Shown: positions 34,664-43,788 of the stretch, one piece after another
How the letters are laid out: each line of letters starts with the position of its first letter
Position numbering within the stretch: position 1 is the first letter of the stretch
Origin: Tepidanaerobacter syntrophicus
GTDB lineage: Bacteria > Bacillota > Thermosediminibacteria > Thermosediminibacterales > Tepidanaerobacteraceae
Assembly: GCF_001485475.2 (NCBI RefSeq)
Contig: NZ_DF977001.1
Coordinates: 186,001-250,000, forward strand
Length of the DNA stretch: 64,000 bases
Direction: 5' to 3'
Position numbers and translations under genes: made by a program
Notes under the pieces: generated by a model
What the model saw: the letters and a program-made list of their open reading frames with translations, nothing else
What the model was told of the DNA's origin: nothing
Database searches by the model: none

Positions 34664-35521
34664 TTAATATATGCCTTTCTGAAGCTTCAAAGCTTCGATT
34701 ACATGTTTTGCAAGCACTGTAGATGTCACAGCGCCTACTCCGCCGGGAACTGGGGTTATAGAGCTTGCAATCGGACACACGCTATCAAAATCCACATCAC
34801 CACACATCTTCCCGCTCTCGTCAAAATTAATTCCCACATCAATTACCACAGCACCATTGCTTACCATATCCTTTGTAACCATCTTAGCCTTTCCTGCTGC
34901 AGCAATAAGTATTTCACCTTTTTTTGTCTCTTCAGCCAGGTTTCTTGTCCTTGTATGGCAAATCGTTACAGTAGCATTGCGTGCAAGCAGCATCATAGCA
35001 AGGGGACGCCCCACTACCATGCTTCTTCCAATCACTACAGTTCGCTTTCCTTCTACCTTTATCCCGTAATAATCTAAGATTTCAATAACTGCAGCGGGTG
35101 TACATGGAGCAAACCCATCATCGTCTCCGCTTATTACTTTGCTGACGTTGATGGGATTGAGGCAATCCACATCCTTCTCTGGTGATATTTTATATTTGAT
35201 TGTATTTTCTGAGATGTATTGAGGAAGGGGCCTCATAACCATAATGCCGTTTATTTTGGGATCGGTATTTAAGTCGTCTATAATCTTTAAAAAATCTCCT
35301 TGAGTCACATCTTCCGGAAGTTTTTTTACTCGGCAATCTATTCCTATGCTGCTGCAGCGCTTTACAGCACTGTTGATATAAGATTGTGAATCAGGTCTGC
35401 TGCCTGCCATTACCAAGCAAAGTCCGGGGGTGATGCCTTGCTTTCTTAGCCGGTCGACCTCTGCGACAAGTTCATCCTTTAGGGCTGCGGCTACTTCCTT
35501 GCCATCAAGTATCTTTGCCAT
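34664..35521 (-). CDS. folD: Methylene-THF dehydrogenase/methenyl-THF cyclohydrolase
   Basis: About 285 residues of bifunctional FolD. The catalytic lysine region is SYINSAVKRCSSIGID (Y-x3-K), followed by GIMVMRPLPQYI, the family PGGVGAVTS motif at the end, and VVIGRSMVVGRPLAMML in the NAD(P) domain. DVDCLNPINVSKV follows QLPLP-like residues. It covers two folate steps of the methyl branch, so no separate fchA is needed. I use the ATG at 35521, behind GGAGG, rather than the TTG two codons earlier. It overlaps the DUF166 gene by 17 bases. Confidence 0.95.
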   Translation of the reverse strand: MAKILDGKEVAAALKDELVAEVDRLRKQGITPGLCLVMAGSRPDSQSYINSAVKRCSSIGIDCRVKKLPEDVTQGDFLKIIDDLNTDPKINGIMVMRPLPQYISENTIKYKISPEKDVDCLNPINVSKVISGDDDGFAPCTPAAVIEILDYYGIKVEGKRTVVIGRSMVVGRPLAMMLLARNATVTICHTRTRNLAEETKKGEILIAAAGKAKMVTKDMVSNGAVVIDVGINFDESGKMCGDVDFDSVCPIASSITPVPGGVGAVTSTVLAKHVIEALKLQKGIY

Positions 35522-36341
35522 CAGCAATCCTCCTTATATTCTTTTGAGCATCTTTTGCCGCATTCAAATTAATATAAGCTGCGATATGCATAGGGGAGTC
35601 GCAAATCTCAGGGTCCATATGACTGCTAGAAAGGCACGGATAAGCATGCCACAGTCTATTTGCAATACTTACAACATCTTCCTTGTCAACACCTATAAGT
35701 CCGGCAGCCACATGGTAGGTGGCACCGCAGGCAGACGAGTAAGAAACGTCTACCGCGGCTACTTTTTCATTGTCATCAACAAAAACAGTATACTTAGGTC
35801 TTCCTATTTTAAACTGATCTATAAAAGAATTGATATATCTAAACTTTCCCTTTGCAAGAGAACAAAACGGCCGAGGAAAGGCATATTCCAGATTCATTTG
35901 TTCGCATAAAGCTTTAAGCTTATTTGCAAAAGAAGACGAAAGCCAAGTAGGATCTTCTCTGGGAACTATTATCGCTTTGCATCCTGCCTTTGCAGCATGT
36001 TTTACCAGCTCCACAAGTATGTCGGGATGCACTCCTACTGCAATTAAAATATCATGTTCGGCAATAGGGCTCTTTATATAAAGCTCGGCATCATCTATAA
36101 GTTCAGGCAGAACGGAGGGAAATCTTATGACACCTGCTATGTCTTTACTAAAATTAAGATTCAGCTTCTGCCTGAACTTAAAACATCTTCTTGAACAATA
36201 ATCAGGATTATCTTCAAAATTTGTCAAATGCGGTAAAAATTTCCTTGCTGCAAATTCTCCTCCATATTTTACTTGAAAAAATCCGGGCAAATCTGGTGTA
36301 TCATGGCTTGCAGCTATTAGGAGTTTTAACCGTTTATCCAT
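35505..36341 (-). CDS. DUF166-like protein in the Wood-Ljungdahl operon
   Basis: A 278-residue protein that I assign to DUF166. It contains CSRRCFKFRQKL, HDILIAVGVHPDILVELVKHAAKAGCKAIIVPREDPTWL, and AFPRPFCSLAKG, and the C-terminal part has SSACGATYHVAAGLIG. (The long HDIL...TWL block spans about residues 97-131 and is quoted here only by its key pieces: HPDI, GCKA, VPREDP.) Several conserved Cys and His suggest metal or cluster binding. DUF166 proteins are known mainly from archaea and anaerobes with no assigned function. It lies between fhs and folD, and overlaps folD. ATG with AAGGTGG. Confidence 0.7.
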   Translation of the reverse strand: MDKRLKLLIAASHDTPDLPGFFQVKYGGEFAARKFLPHLTNFEDNPDYCSRRCFKFRQKLNLNFSKDIAGVIRFPSVLPELIDDAELYIKSPIAEHDILIAVGVHPDILVELVKHAAKAGCKAIIVPREDPTWLSSSFANKLKALCEQMNLEYAFPRPFCSLAKGKFRYINSFIDQFKIGRPKYTVFVDDNEKVAAVDVSYSSACGATYHVAAGLIGVDKEDVVSIANRLWHAYPCLSSSHMDPEICDSPMHIAAYINLNAAKDAQKNIRRIADGKDT

Positions 36342-36368
36342 AAAAAGACCACCTTTGGTATTTAAATC

Positions 36369-38048
36369 CTAAAATAATCCTGTAATTCTTCCGCTGGCAT
36401 CTACATCAATATTTTCTGCTGCGGGCCGCTTCGGCAGTCCGGGCATTGTCATTATGTCACCGGTAAGCGCTACAACAAATCCTGCCCCTGCTGAAATTTT
36501 TACATTTCTTACATTTATCTTAAAACCGGTTGGACGGCCAAGTATTTTAGGATTATCGGTAAGAGAATACTGAGTCTTAGCAATACAAACCGGAACATTT
36601 CTAAATCCGAGTTTCTCTAAATTATCGATTTCTTTTAATGCGGCCGGGGCAAATTCCACACCATCTGCGCCGTATATCTCTTTGGCTATGGTAGTTATTT
36701 TATCTGCAATGCCTATATCTAAATCATAGATTGGTTTAAATTCGTTTTTGCCCTCATCTATAATCCTTACGACTTCTTTTGCAAGCTCTATGCCGCCTTC
36801 TCCACCTTTTGCCCAGACTTCTGAAAGCACCGCATTTACACCAAGATTATTACACTCTTCTTGAACTAATTTGAGTTCATTTTCAGTATCTGTAGGGAAT
36901 TTATTAATAGCTACGACTGCAGGAATTTTATACTTTTTAGTGATATTTTCTACATGTTTTAATAGGTTTGGCAATCCCTTTTTCAATGCATCCAAGTTTT
37001 CCTTGCTAAGATCTTCTTTACTTACTCCACCATTATATTTTAAAGCACGGACAGTTGCAACAATTACTACAGCATCCGGCTTTATGCCTGCCGTGCGGCA
37101 TTTTATATCTAAGAACTTTTCCGCTCCAAGATCTGCGCCAAAACCTGCCTCTGTTACTACATAATCTGCAAGTTTTAATGCCATTTTTGTTGCAATAATG
37201 CTGTTGCAGCCATGGGCAATGTTTGCAAAGGGTCCTCCGTGTACAAATGCAGGTGTTCCTTCAAGGGTTTGAACCAAGTTCGGTTTAAAAGCGTCTTTTA
37301 AAAGTGCGGTCATCGCTCCATGTGCCTTTAAATCCTTAGCCGTAACCGGTTTTCCATCATAGGTATAGCCAATTATTATTCGCCCAAGACGATTTTTTAA
37401 ATCTTCCATGTCAGTTGCGAGGCAAAATACTGCCATAATCTCAGATGCAACCGTAATGTCGTATCCGTCTTCCCTAGGCATGCCATTTGTTTTTCCGCCA
37501 AGACCGTCAACTACAAATCTGAGCTGCCGGTCGTTCATGTCTACACATCTCTTCCAAGTTATACGGCGAGGATCGATATTGAGCTCGTTTCCTTGATAAA
37601 TGTGATTGTCTATCATGGCGGCTAAAAGGTTATTAGCTGCGCCGATAGCATGAAAATCTCCGGTAAAATGAAGGTTTATGTCTTCCATAGGCACTACCTG
37701 GGCATATCCTCCGCCTGCAGCACCTCCCTTTATTCCAAACACCGGTCCTAGGGAAGGTTCCCTAAGGGCTATCATGGCATTTTTGCCGAGTCTTCTTAAG
37801 GCATCGCCCAATCCTACTGTCGTTGTGGTCTTGCCTTCTCCCGCAGGCGTTGGGTTTATTGCAGTGGTAAGTATCAGCTTGCCGTCTTTCTTGTTTTCAA
37901 GGCCTTTTAACAAGTTGTAGTTGATTTTAGCTTTATACTTACCATAGTATTCTATCTCATCCTCAGAAAGGCCGACTTTCGCCGCAATATCCTTAATATG
38001 TTCAAGTTTAGCTTCCTGGGCAATTTCAATATCGCTTTTATAGCTCAC
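36369..38048 (-). CDS. fhs: Formate-tetrahydrofolate ligase
   Basis: A 559-residue protein of normal family length. The P-loop-like [18 protein letters not shown] is at about residue 68, [20 protein letters not shown] follows, and [18 protein letters not shown] and [13 protein letters not shown] are in the middle. It activates formate with ATP to 10-formyl-THF, or runs in reverse in acetate oxidisers. The start is GTG overlapping the upstream cooC stop by four bases. Confidence 0.97.
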   Translation of the reverse strand: MSYKSDIEIAQEAKLEHIKDIAAKVGLSEDEIEYYGKYKAKINYNLLKGLENKKDGKLILTTAINPTPAGEGKTTTTVGLGDALRRLGKNAMIALREPSLGPVFGIKGGAAGGGYAQVVPMEDINLHFTGDFHAIGAANNLLAAMIDNHIYQGNELNIDPRRITWKRCVDMNDRQLRFVVDGLGGKTNGMPREDGYDITVASEIMAVFCLATDMEDLKNRLGRIIIGYTYDGKPVTAKDLKAHGAMTALLKDAFKPNLVQTLEGTPAFVHGGPFANIAHGCNSIIATKMALKLADYVVTEAGFGADLGAEKFLDIKCRTAGIKPDAVVIVATVRALKYNGGVSKEDLSKENLDALKKGLPNLLKHVENITKKYKIPAVVAINKFPTDTENELKLVQEECNNLGVNAVLSEVWAKGGEGGIELAKEVVRIIDEGKNEFKPIYDLDIGIADKITTIAKEIYGADGVEFAPAALKEIDNLEKLGFRNVPVCIAKTQYSLTDNPKILGRPTGFKINVRNVKISAGAGFVVALTGDIMTMPGLPKRPAAENIDVDASGRITGLF

Positions 38049-38857
38049 TTTACTTCCTCCCTTGGATTTGAGTTTTTTATAAGTGTTAAGATATTATCTT
38101 TAATTAACCTGACTTCATTTGTATAGTTTATGCAAGACTTAAAAGGCGCTTGTCCCAACCTATCAGCTTTTATAAGCTCATCATCGTAAGGTAAAAATCC
38201 TAAAACCTGAGTATCTTCGCAGGCTTTTTTAATAAATTCTTTTTCCTCATCGCTACTAATTTTATTGCCTACAACGAATACATTCTTTACCCCTATATCT
38301 CCTGCCAGCTTTTTGATGGTAGACAATGTTTGAATACTTCTCTTGCCCGGCTCGGTCACAACGATAAAGGCATCTACGCAATCTGCGGTAGCTCTTCCAA
38401 GATGTTCTATGCCGGCTTCCATATCCATTATTAACGCATCTTGAGGGGCTATAAGAAGATGCTGCATTAAAGCCCTTAAAAAAGCATGCTCCGGGCATAT
38501 GCACCCTGAACCGCCGGCTTTTACAGTGCCCATAACCAGAAGCTTTATACCTTCATGCTCAACACAATATTTTTCAGGTATATCGTCCACTTTTGGATTA
38601 AGTTTGAACATCTGCCCTATCCTGCCCGGCACAGCTTGGGTCCGCTGAGCTATTAAATCTTTTATTTCAGAAAGGGGCGTTATGTTCATAATTTTTTCTT
38701 CCGGAAATCCTAAAGCCATTGCAAGATTTGCATCAGGGTCTGCATCAACAGCTAGGACTTTGCATCCTTCTTCTGCCATTACTTTTGCAAGAACTCCTGC
38801 AAACGTGGTTTTACCTACGCCGCCTTTACCTGTAATTGCTATCTTCACCGCCAGCAC
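38045..38857 (-). CDS. cooC: CooC-type CODH maturation ATPase, upstream copy
   Basis: A 270-residue MinD-like ATPase with deviant Walker [29 protein letters not shown], the nickel-binding CxC in [11 protein letters not shown], and [20 protein letters not shown]. It lies directly after the CODH gene, which fits the CODH-specific CooC. The frame begins with GTG at 38857; a second GTG three codons later (38848) is also possible behind AAAGGATG. It overlaps fhs. Confidence 0.92.
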   Translation of the reverse strand: MLAVKIAITGKGGVGKTTFAGVLAKVMAEEGCKVLAVDADPDANLAMALGFPEEKIMNITPLSEIKDLIAQRTQAVPGRIGQMFKLNPKVDDIPEKYCVEHEGIKLLVMGTVKAGGSGCICPEHAFLRALMQHLLIAPQDALIMDMEAGIEHLGRATADCVDAFIVVTEPGKRSIQTLSTIKKLAGDIGVKNVFVVGNKISSDEEKEFIKKACEDTQVLGFLPYDDELIKADRLGQAPFKSCINYTNEVRLIKDNILTLIKNSNPREEVK

Positions 38858-38880
38858 ATCCTTTACTTTCTCGATAAGCT

Positions 38881-40782
38881 TTATATACTAAGTATTTTCC
38901 GTTTTTCTTCAATGCAGCTGATGATTTTCTTTGCCGCTTCCTTAGGATCTGATTCTATATCAAAATAGCCGCCATATATGTCTTTAACATCATTTGTGAG
39001 AAACCTTGTTAAATTATCGGAGCCTGTTACTTGAGGTGCAACACCTAACATAGTATATACCCCGGAGGCAACAACATAGGTTCCTATGGAAAGCGCCTTT
39101 TCTGACATCCACTCAGGAGCCGCCCCTGCCACCGGCAGATCTTTTATATCTACATTCATGAACTTAGCAAGCTCTGATAACAACAGTAGTATCCTACTTA
39201 TATCTACACATGAACCCATATGCAGCACCGGCGGGATATTCACTAATTCGCAAACAGTAGCAAGTCCTTTGCCACAAAGGCCACGAGCTTCTTTTGACAT
39301 AAGGCCTGCTTTTATACAAGCATAAGCACCGCATCCGGTTGTCACCACAAGCACATCATTTTTAATTAATTCTTTTGCCAGCTCTACATGACCTTTATCA
39401 TGTAAAACCTTATGATTGTTGCATCCGACGATAGCTACTGCTCCCCTGAGCACTCCTGACTTTATGGCATCTGCCAAGGGCTTTACTGTTCCGGAGGGAT
39501 GGGCAGTGCTGTTTGTAACTTTATCTAAGGCATTTATAATTGCCTCATTGCTGTAACCTACAAATCCTTTTGACTTTTCTTGGGGTATAAAAATATTTCC
39601 CTGTCTGTTTTTAAAGTTCATTACAGCTTCCTTAACAATTCTTTTTGCAGATTCTATAGCCTCTTCTTCATTAAACTGCATATGAATTGCGCCGGGAATT
39701 TTGGCTTTAGGGGATGTGGTTATAAGTTTTGTATGATAACATTTTGCAACTTGAGACAGTGCAGGCATTATGCACTGAACATCAACCACCATAGCATCTA
39801 CTGCCCCTGTAACTATTGCCAGTTCTTGTTGGAAAAAGTTGCCTGCCATCGGTATTCCGTGGCGCATTGCAATTTCATTTCCGGTGCAGCACATGCCTAC
39901 AAGGTTTATTCCTTCAGCCCCCTGCTTTTTAGCAAGCTCAATTAACTCCGGATCGTTTACCGCAATAAGTATCGCCTCCGAAAGCGTAGGTTCGTGGCCG
40001 TGGATTACCAAATTTACTTCGTCCTCTTTAAGAACACCAAGATTTGCTTCAATTTCATGAGGCTCGGGAACTCCGAACAATATATCTGAAAGCTCTGTTC
40101 CTATCATGGAGCCGCCCCATCCATCGCTAAGCGCCGCCCTTATAGCAGTTGTCATGATATTTCTGTAATCCGCATCACAGCCTATATGTGTAGAATGTAA
40201 AACTTCCACAATGTCTCTGTCTATAGCCCTGGGCGTTACGTTCATTTTATTCCAGATTTTTTTTCTATCCTCTGGGGCTCTCTGGATAAATCTTAAGTTG
40301 CCAAAAGGCTTACCGAATTCTTCAAGGGCTGTTTTAGCAACATTGGCAGCTATATCCTTTATATCCTGATTTTCTGTATCGATTCCCCATTCTTTTGCAA
40401 GGGAGATAAGTTTTTTATGGTTTTTTACTTTATAGCCTGATTCAGGATTTTTTGCCGCATGGTAGAGAGCGTGGGCAATATCGCGGCCGTGGTCGGAATG
40501 GGCCGAAGAACCTGCGGCGATGGAACGGGCAAGGTTTCTCGATGCAATGGTATCCTCGTCTGCTCCGCATATTCCTTTTTTAGGTCCATCTTCACTTACT
40601 TTTACTATTCTGCAAGGTCCCATTGCACAATTAGTGCAGCAAAGACCCATTTCGCCGAAGCCGCATTGAGGCTGCATAGCTTCTGCCCTGTCCCATACTG
40701 TTTCTATCTTTTCGTTCCTTGCTTTTTCCATTAGTTTATAATTTGCTGCGTCACAGCTTAAACACTCAAAATCGCATGACAT
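38881..40782 (-). CDS. acsA: Ni-dependent CO dehydrogenase catalytic subunit
   Basis: The 633 residues match the CooS/AcsA family. CCTNCAMGPCRI supplies B/D-cluster cysteines, and the C-cluster ligands lie in MCCTGNEI, VGCNNHKV, TTGCGAYACIKAG and MGSCVDISR. It reduces CO2 to CO (or the reverse) for acetyl-CoA synthase. The N-terminus has extra cysteines, CDFECLSCDAANY. It is co-transcribed with the four-cluster ferredoxin upstream and CooC downstream. ATG with GAGGTGAG. Confidence 0.95.
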   Translation of the reverse strand: MSCDFECLSCDAANYKLMEKARNEKIETVWDRAEAMQPQCGFGEMGLCCTNCAMGPCRIVKVSEDGPKKGICGADEDTIASRNLARSIAAGSSAHSDHGRDIAHALYHAAKNPESGYKVKNHKKLISLAKEWGIDTENQDIKDIAANVAKTALEEFGKPFGNLRFIQRAPEDRKKIWNKMNVTPRAIDRDIVEVLHSTHIGCDADYRNIMTTAIRAALSDGWGGSMIGTELSDILFGVPEPHEIEANLGVLKEDEVNLVIHGHEPTLSEAILIAVNDPELIELAKKQGAEGINLVGMCCTGNEIAMRHGIPMAGNFFQQELAIVTGAVDAMVVDVQCIMPALSQVAKCYHTKLITTSPKAKIPGAIHMQFNEEEAIESAKRIVKEAVMNFKNRQGNIFIPQEKSKGFVGYSNEAIINALDKVTNSTAHPSGTVKPLADAIKSGVLRGAVAIVGCNNHKVLHDKGHVELAKELIKNDVLVVTTGCGAYACIKAGLMSKEARGLCGKGLATVCELVNIPPVLHMGSCVDISRILLLLSELAKFMNVDIKDLPVAGAAPEWMSEKALSIGTYVVASGVYTMLGVAPQVTGSDNLTRFLTNDVKDIYGGYFDIESDPKEAAKKIISCIEEKRKILSI

Positions 40783-40801
40783 AATCTCACCTCATGTTGT
40801 T

Positions 40802-41221
40802 TTATACTATCTTTATTTTTAAAGCCCTTGTAGGACATGACATAGCGCAGAAAGGCTTGTCGGAATGTGCGCATCTGTCGCACATAGTTGGGAATGTATG
40901 AAGTTCAATAGCGCCGAAAGGACAGGCCTCCTCGCAAAGACCGCAGCCTGTGCATAGCATCTTGTCAACCTTTATGATTCCAAGTTCCTCATCTTTAGAA
41001 AGCGCTCCGGTTGGACATACGGCAATGCACCGAGGATTTGCGCAAAGCATACACTGTTCGAGTTTTAGCTTTCCTCCCTTTGTTTTTATTCTAAGCCGGG
41101 AAATTTTATTTTCCTTTATCGCGCCAGATAGGCTTCTAGAGTCAGAATGAGCCGCTGCGCAGGCAAGTTCACAGGTCTTGCATCCAAGGCAAAGGTCTTT
41201 TTCAAAAAGAATCTTTACCAT
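40802..41221 (-). CDS. Four-cluster [4Fe-4S] ferredoxin (CooF/HycB-like)
   Basis: A 139-residue protein with four cysteine motifs: CLGCKTCELAC, CMLCANPRCIAVCP, CTGCGLCEEACP and CDRCAHSDKPFCAMSCP. This is the pattern of CooF/HycB electron-transfer subunits. It is the first gene of the CODH/ACS operon, 19 bases before acsA, so it is the likely electron carrier of CODH. ATG behind GAGGGG. Confidence 0.9.
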   Translation of the reverse strand: MVKILFEKDLCLGCKTCELACAAAHSDSRSLSGAIKENKISRLRIKTKGGKLKLEQCMLCANPRCIAVCPTGALSKDEELGIIKVDKMLCTGCGLCEEACPFGAIELHTFPTMCDRCAHSDKPFCAMSCPTRALKIKIV

Positions 41222-41283
41222 AATTTATACCCCTCTTCTTTTTATATTTTATATTTGTTATTATTTTCACAATTACTGAGTTC

Positions 41284-41312
41284 ATAATACATTATTGATA
41301 AATATTTGTCAA
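41284..41312 (-). promoter_or_regulatory. Promoter of the Wood-Ljungdahl operon
   Basis: On the minus strand a perfect TTGACA (41307-41312), a 17-base spacer and TATTAT (41284-41289). The leader is ~55 bases. It is the only clear promoter found upstream of the 15.6 kb gene run. Confidence 0.85.
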
Positions 41313-41350
41313 TATGATTTATGGCAAACAGCAAAGAATATTTTGCTATA

Positions 41351-41379
41351 TTGAAAAAGGCTTGCATTTGCTATATTAT
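41351..41379 (+). promoter_or_regulatory. Promoter of the Gfo/Idh oxidoreductase gene
   Basis: TTGAAA (41351-41356), a 17-base spacer and TATTAT (41374-41379). It is divergent from the CODH operon promoter about 40 bases away. Confidence 0.7.
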
Positions 41380-41425
41380 CATGGTAAGGCTAAGACAAAT
41401 TAATTTGATAAGGAGACTTATGCTT

Positions 41426-42415
41426 ATGATTAGATTTGGAGTTGTCGGCACTGGATGGATTACTGATGCTTTTATAAAAGGCGCTAGCTTAGATAAGGAC
41501 TTTAAGCTTTGTGCTGTTTATTCAAGAAGCACGGAAAAAGCAAAAGAGTTTGCTAAAAAATACTCTGTTGAAAATATATTTACGGATTTGGAAGAAATGG
41601 CAAAAAGCAACTTGATTGATGCAGTTTACATAGCAAGCCCAAACTCGCTTCATGCTGAACAGTCTATATTTTTTATGAACCACAAAAAACACGTTTTATG
41701 CGAAAAACCTTTAGCTTCTAATAGTAATGAAGTAAAGAATATGATAAAAGCCTCCCGCGACAATAATGTTGCGCTAATGGAGGCGTTAAAAACCGGCTTT
41801 CTTCCTAATTTTAAGGCGGTAAAAGAAAATCTGGATAAATTGGGAGAAATTCGAAGGATAGTAGCAAATTTTTGCCAGTATTCTTCCAGATATGATAGCT
41901 TTAAAGAAGGTAGGCATTGCAATGTTTTTGATCCTGCTTTTTCCGGGGGTTCGCTGATGGATATTGGCATTTACTGTACATATTTTATAATGAGCTTATT
42001 CGGAGTGCCGAAAGATGTGGTTGCTACAGGCGAAATTCTTGGCACCGGCGTGGACGGACAGGGCACCCTCTGCCTACAATATGATGGTATGGAAGGCGTA
42101 GTTATACATTCTAAGATAACTGATTCAGTGGTTTCCAGTGAAATTCAGGGCGAGTCCGGGAATATGGTTATTAACAAAATATCCGTTCCCAGGAATATCA
42201 CAATATATTATCGCGGCGGAAACATTCAAGACATCTCCCGCCCCCAAATAGAAGATGATATGTATTATGAAGCAGCTGAATTTATAAATTTAATAAAAGC
42301 TGGAAAAATTGAATCAGATATTAATTCCCACAAGCTTTCTCTTTCAGTCATGGAAGTGTTGGATAAGGCAAGGAAGCAGATTGGAGTTATCTTTCCTGCT
42401 GATAAAAAAATCTGA
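41426..42415 (+). CDS. Gfo/Idh/MocA family NAD(P)-dependent oxidoreductase
   Basis: About 330 residues. An N-terminal Rossmann fold (FGVVGTGWITDAFIKG) is followed by the family catalytic region EKPLASNSNEVKNMI, where EKP holds the conserved lysine. GGSLMDIGIYCTYFI is the usual GG-x2-DxGxY/H segment, and the C-terminal domain follows. Members oxidise or reduce sugars, inositols or related polyols; the substrate is not evident. Two ATGs (41420 and 41426) follow AGGAG at 4 and 10 bases; I chose the second because MIRFGVVGTG is the family start. Confidence 0.85.
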   Translation: MIRFGVVGTGWITDAFIKGASLDKDFKLCAVYSRSTEKAKEFAKKYSVENIFTDLEEMAKSNLIDAVYIASPNSLHAEQSIFFMNHKKHVLCEKPLASNSNEVKNMIKASRDNNVALMEALKTGFLPNFKAVKENLDKLGEIRRIVANFCQYSSRYDSFKEGRHCNVFDPAFSGGSLMDIGIYCTYFIMSLFGVPKDVVATGEILGTGVDGQGTLCLQYDGMEGVVIHSKITDSVVSSEIQGESGNMVINKISVPRNITIYYRGGNIQDISRPQIEDDMYYEAAEFINLIKAGKIESDINSHKLSLSVMEVLDKARKQIGVIFPADKKI

Positions 42416-42445
42416 CAGGTTGCCTAATTGAAAGGAACTTTTATA

Positions 42446-42844
42446 ATGGATTACAAAAAAGATGAATTTCCATCTATTGATGAAACTTTAGAAATGTTAG
42501 ATGATATTGCAGATGAAATTCCTAAAGAATTTTTTCGTAAATTAAATAAGGGAATTATATTGCTGCCTGAATATAAGCTCCACAAAAGCAGTTGCGACCC
42601 TAACAGACTTTATATTATGGGAGAATACAGCGTTGATGTTACCGGCAGGCAGATAAGAATTTACTACGGCTCATTTAAAAAGATATGTCAAGGCCTTCCC
42701 CGCCCGATTTTAAGACAAAAATTAAAGGATGTGCTTTTGCATGAATTTACACACCATTTAGAGTCCATGGCAGGGGAAAAGGGTCTTGAGATTAAAGATG
42801 ACGAGGCGCTGGAAAAATATATGAGAAAAAATAATCTGAACTAA
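42446..42844 (+). CDS. Zincin-like metallopeptidase family protein
   Basis: 132 residues from the ATG at 42446, which has AAAGGA at good spacing. The C-terminal half has HEFTHHLESMAGEKG, the HExxH zinc-binding motif with a downstream acidic ligand region, as in the small metallopeptidase family formerly called DUF1025 (PF06262). The N-terminal half (FPSIDETLEMLDDIADEIP) also fits that family. No signal peptide, so it is cytoplasmic; the substrate is unknown. It is encoded 30 bases after the oxidoreductase and probably co-transcribed. Confidence 0.82.
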   Translation: MDYKKDEFPSIDETLEMLDDIADEIPKEFFRKLNKGIILLPEYKLHKSSCDPNRLYIMGEYSVDVTGRQIRIYYGSFKKICQGLPRPILRQKLKDVLLHEFTHHLESMAGEKGLEIKDDEALEKYMRKNNLN

Positions 42845-42864
42845 ATGAACAAATTCATTTTTTT
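42843..42864 (+). terminator. Short terminator after the metallopeptidase gene
   Basis: AAATGAA pairs with TTCATTT over CAAA and merges into TTTTTTT. It sits at the convergent junction and overlaps the 3' end of the EamA gene on the other strand. Confidence 0.65.
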
Positions 42865-43718
42865 CCGCTTACTGCCAAGTATGAAATCGAAAAGAATATA
42901 ACTATACATCCAATAACTTCGGTTATACTTACAGCTTCATTTAATAGTAAAACTCCTGTAATTACACTGGTAATAGGCTCAAACAGCGAAAAAATCGCAG
43001 CTGATGTTGAGCCTATTTCTCGTATGCCCACCTGCATAAGTATCATTGCCAAAAAAGATGTAAAGAATGCAACTATAATCATAAAAACAAAGGACTTAAG
43101 CGGCAAATTAACTACAATATATCCGATAAAAATATTTCCGATAAGCATGGTAAGGGCGGCAAAAATAGCGATATAAAGCGAGAGCTTGTAAGGTGATATT
43201 TTAACCAGTCCGCTTTTTTCAACCATTACCATATAAAAAGCGTAAGTTAAGGCGGAAGTTACTGCCATAATAACACCTAAAATATTTTCGATATGTTGAA
43301 AATCCATGAAACAAAAAACGCCGAAGCACGCAAGGCATAGCGCTATAATCTTCTGCCTGCTCAGATTTTCACCAAAAGCATATCTGCACAGCACTGCAAC
43401 AAAAACCGGATACATAAAATGAAGGGTTGTTGTAGCACCTACCCCTATATATGGATATGAACTGTAAAGCAGCGCCGTCGTAGCAGTAATTCCAAATACA
43501 GAAACCATTATTATGTATTTCAAATCTTGTTTTTCAATTTTAAGGTCAAGCTTATTGTATTTTAAAAGTACATACAAAAAGGGAATAGCGAAAAGGTTCC
43601 TATAAAATGTCATAGAAAGCGAATTATTGCCCATCTCATAAGTAAGGCTTGCCAGTATCGGCGTAAACCCATATAAAAATGCAGATAAAATTGCGCATAG
43701 CGCCCCTTTGATTTTCAT
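42855..43718 (-). CDS. EamA/DMT family transporter
   Basis: A 287-residue membrane protein with about ten hydrophobic helices in two EamA repeats (about 1-137 and 148-285). The start is KGALCAILSAFLYGFTPILASL, a typical EamA first helix quoted in part as FLYGFTPILA, and the second repeat ends with SLFEPITSVITGVLLLNE. This family exports amino acids, nucleobases or other small metabolites; specificity is not predictable. It converges on the metallopeptidase gene with ten bases between. Confidence 0.85.
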   Translation of the reverse strand: MKIKGALCAILSAFLYGFTPILASLTYEMGNNSLSMTFYRNLFAIPFLYVLLKYNKLDLKIEKQDLKYIIMVSVFGITATTALLYSSYPYIGVGATTTLHFMYPVFVAVLCRYAFGENLSRQKIIALCLACFGVFCFMDFQHIENILGVIMAVTSALTYAFYMVMVEKSGLVKISPYKLSLYIAIFAALTMLIGNIFIGYIVVNLPLKSFVFMIIVAFFTSFLAMILMQVGIREIGSTSAAIFSLFEPITSVITGVLLLNEAVSITEVIGCIVIFFSISYLAVSGKK

Positions 43719-43788
43719 TGCAGTAGACTCCTATCCATCTAAAATTTCAACCATGCTTTATTCTTTGTATAAGATTATACATAATATT

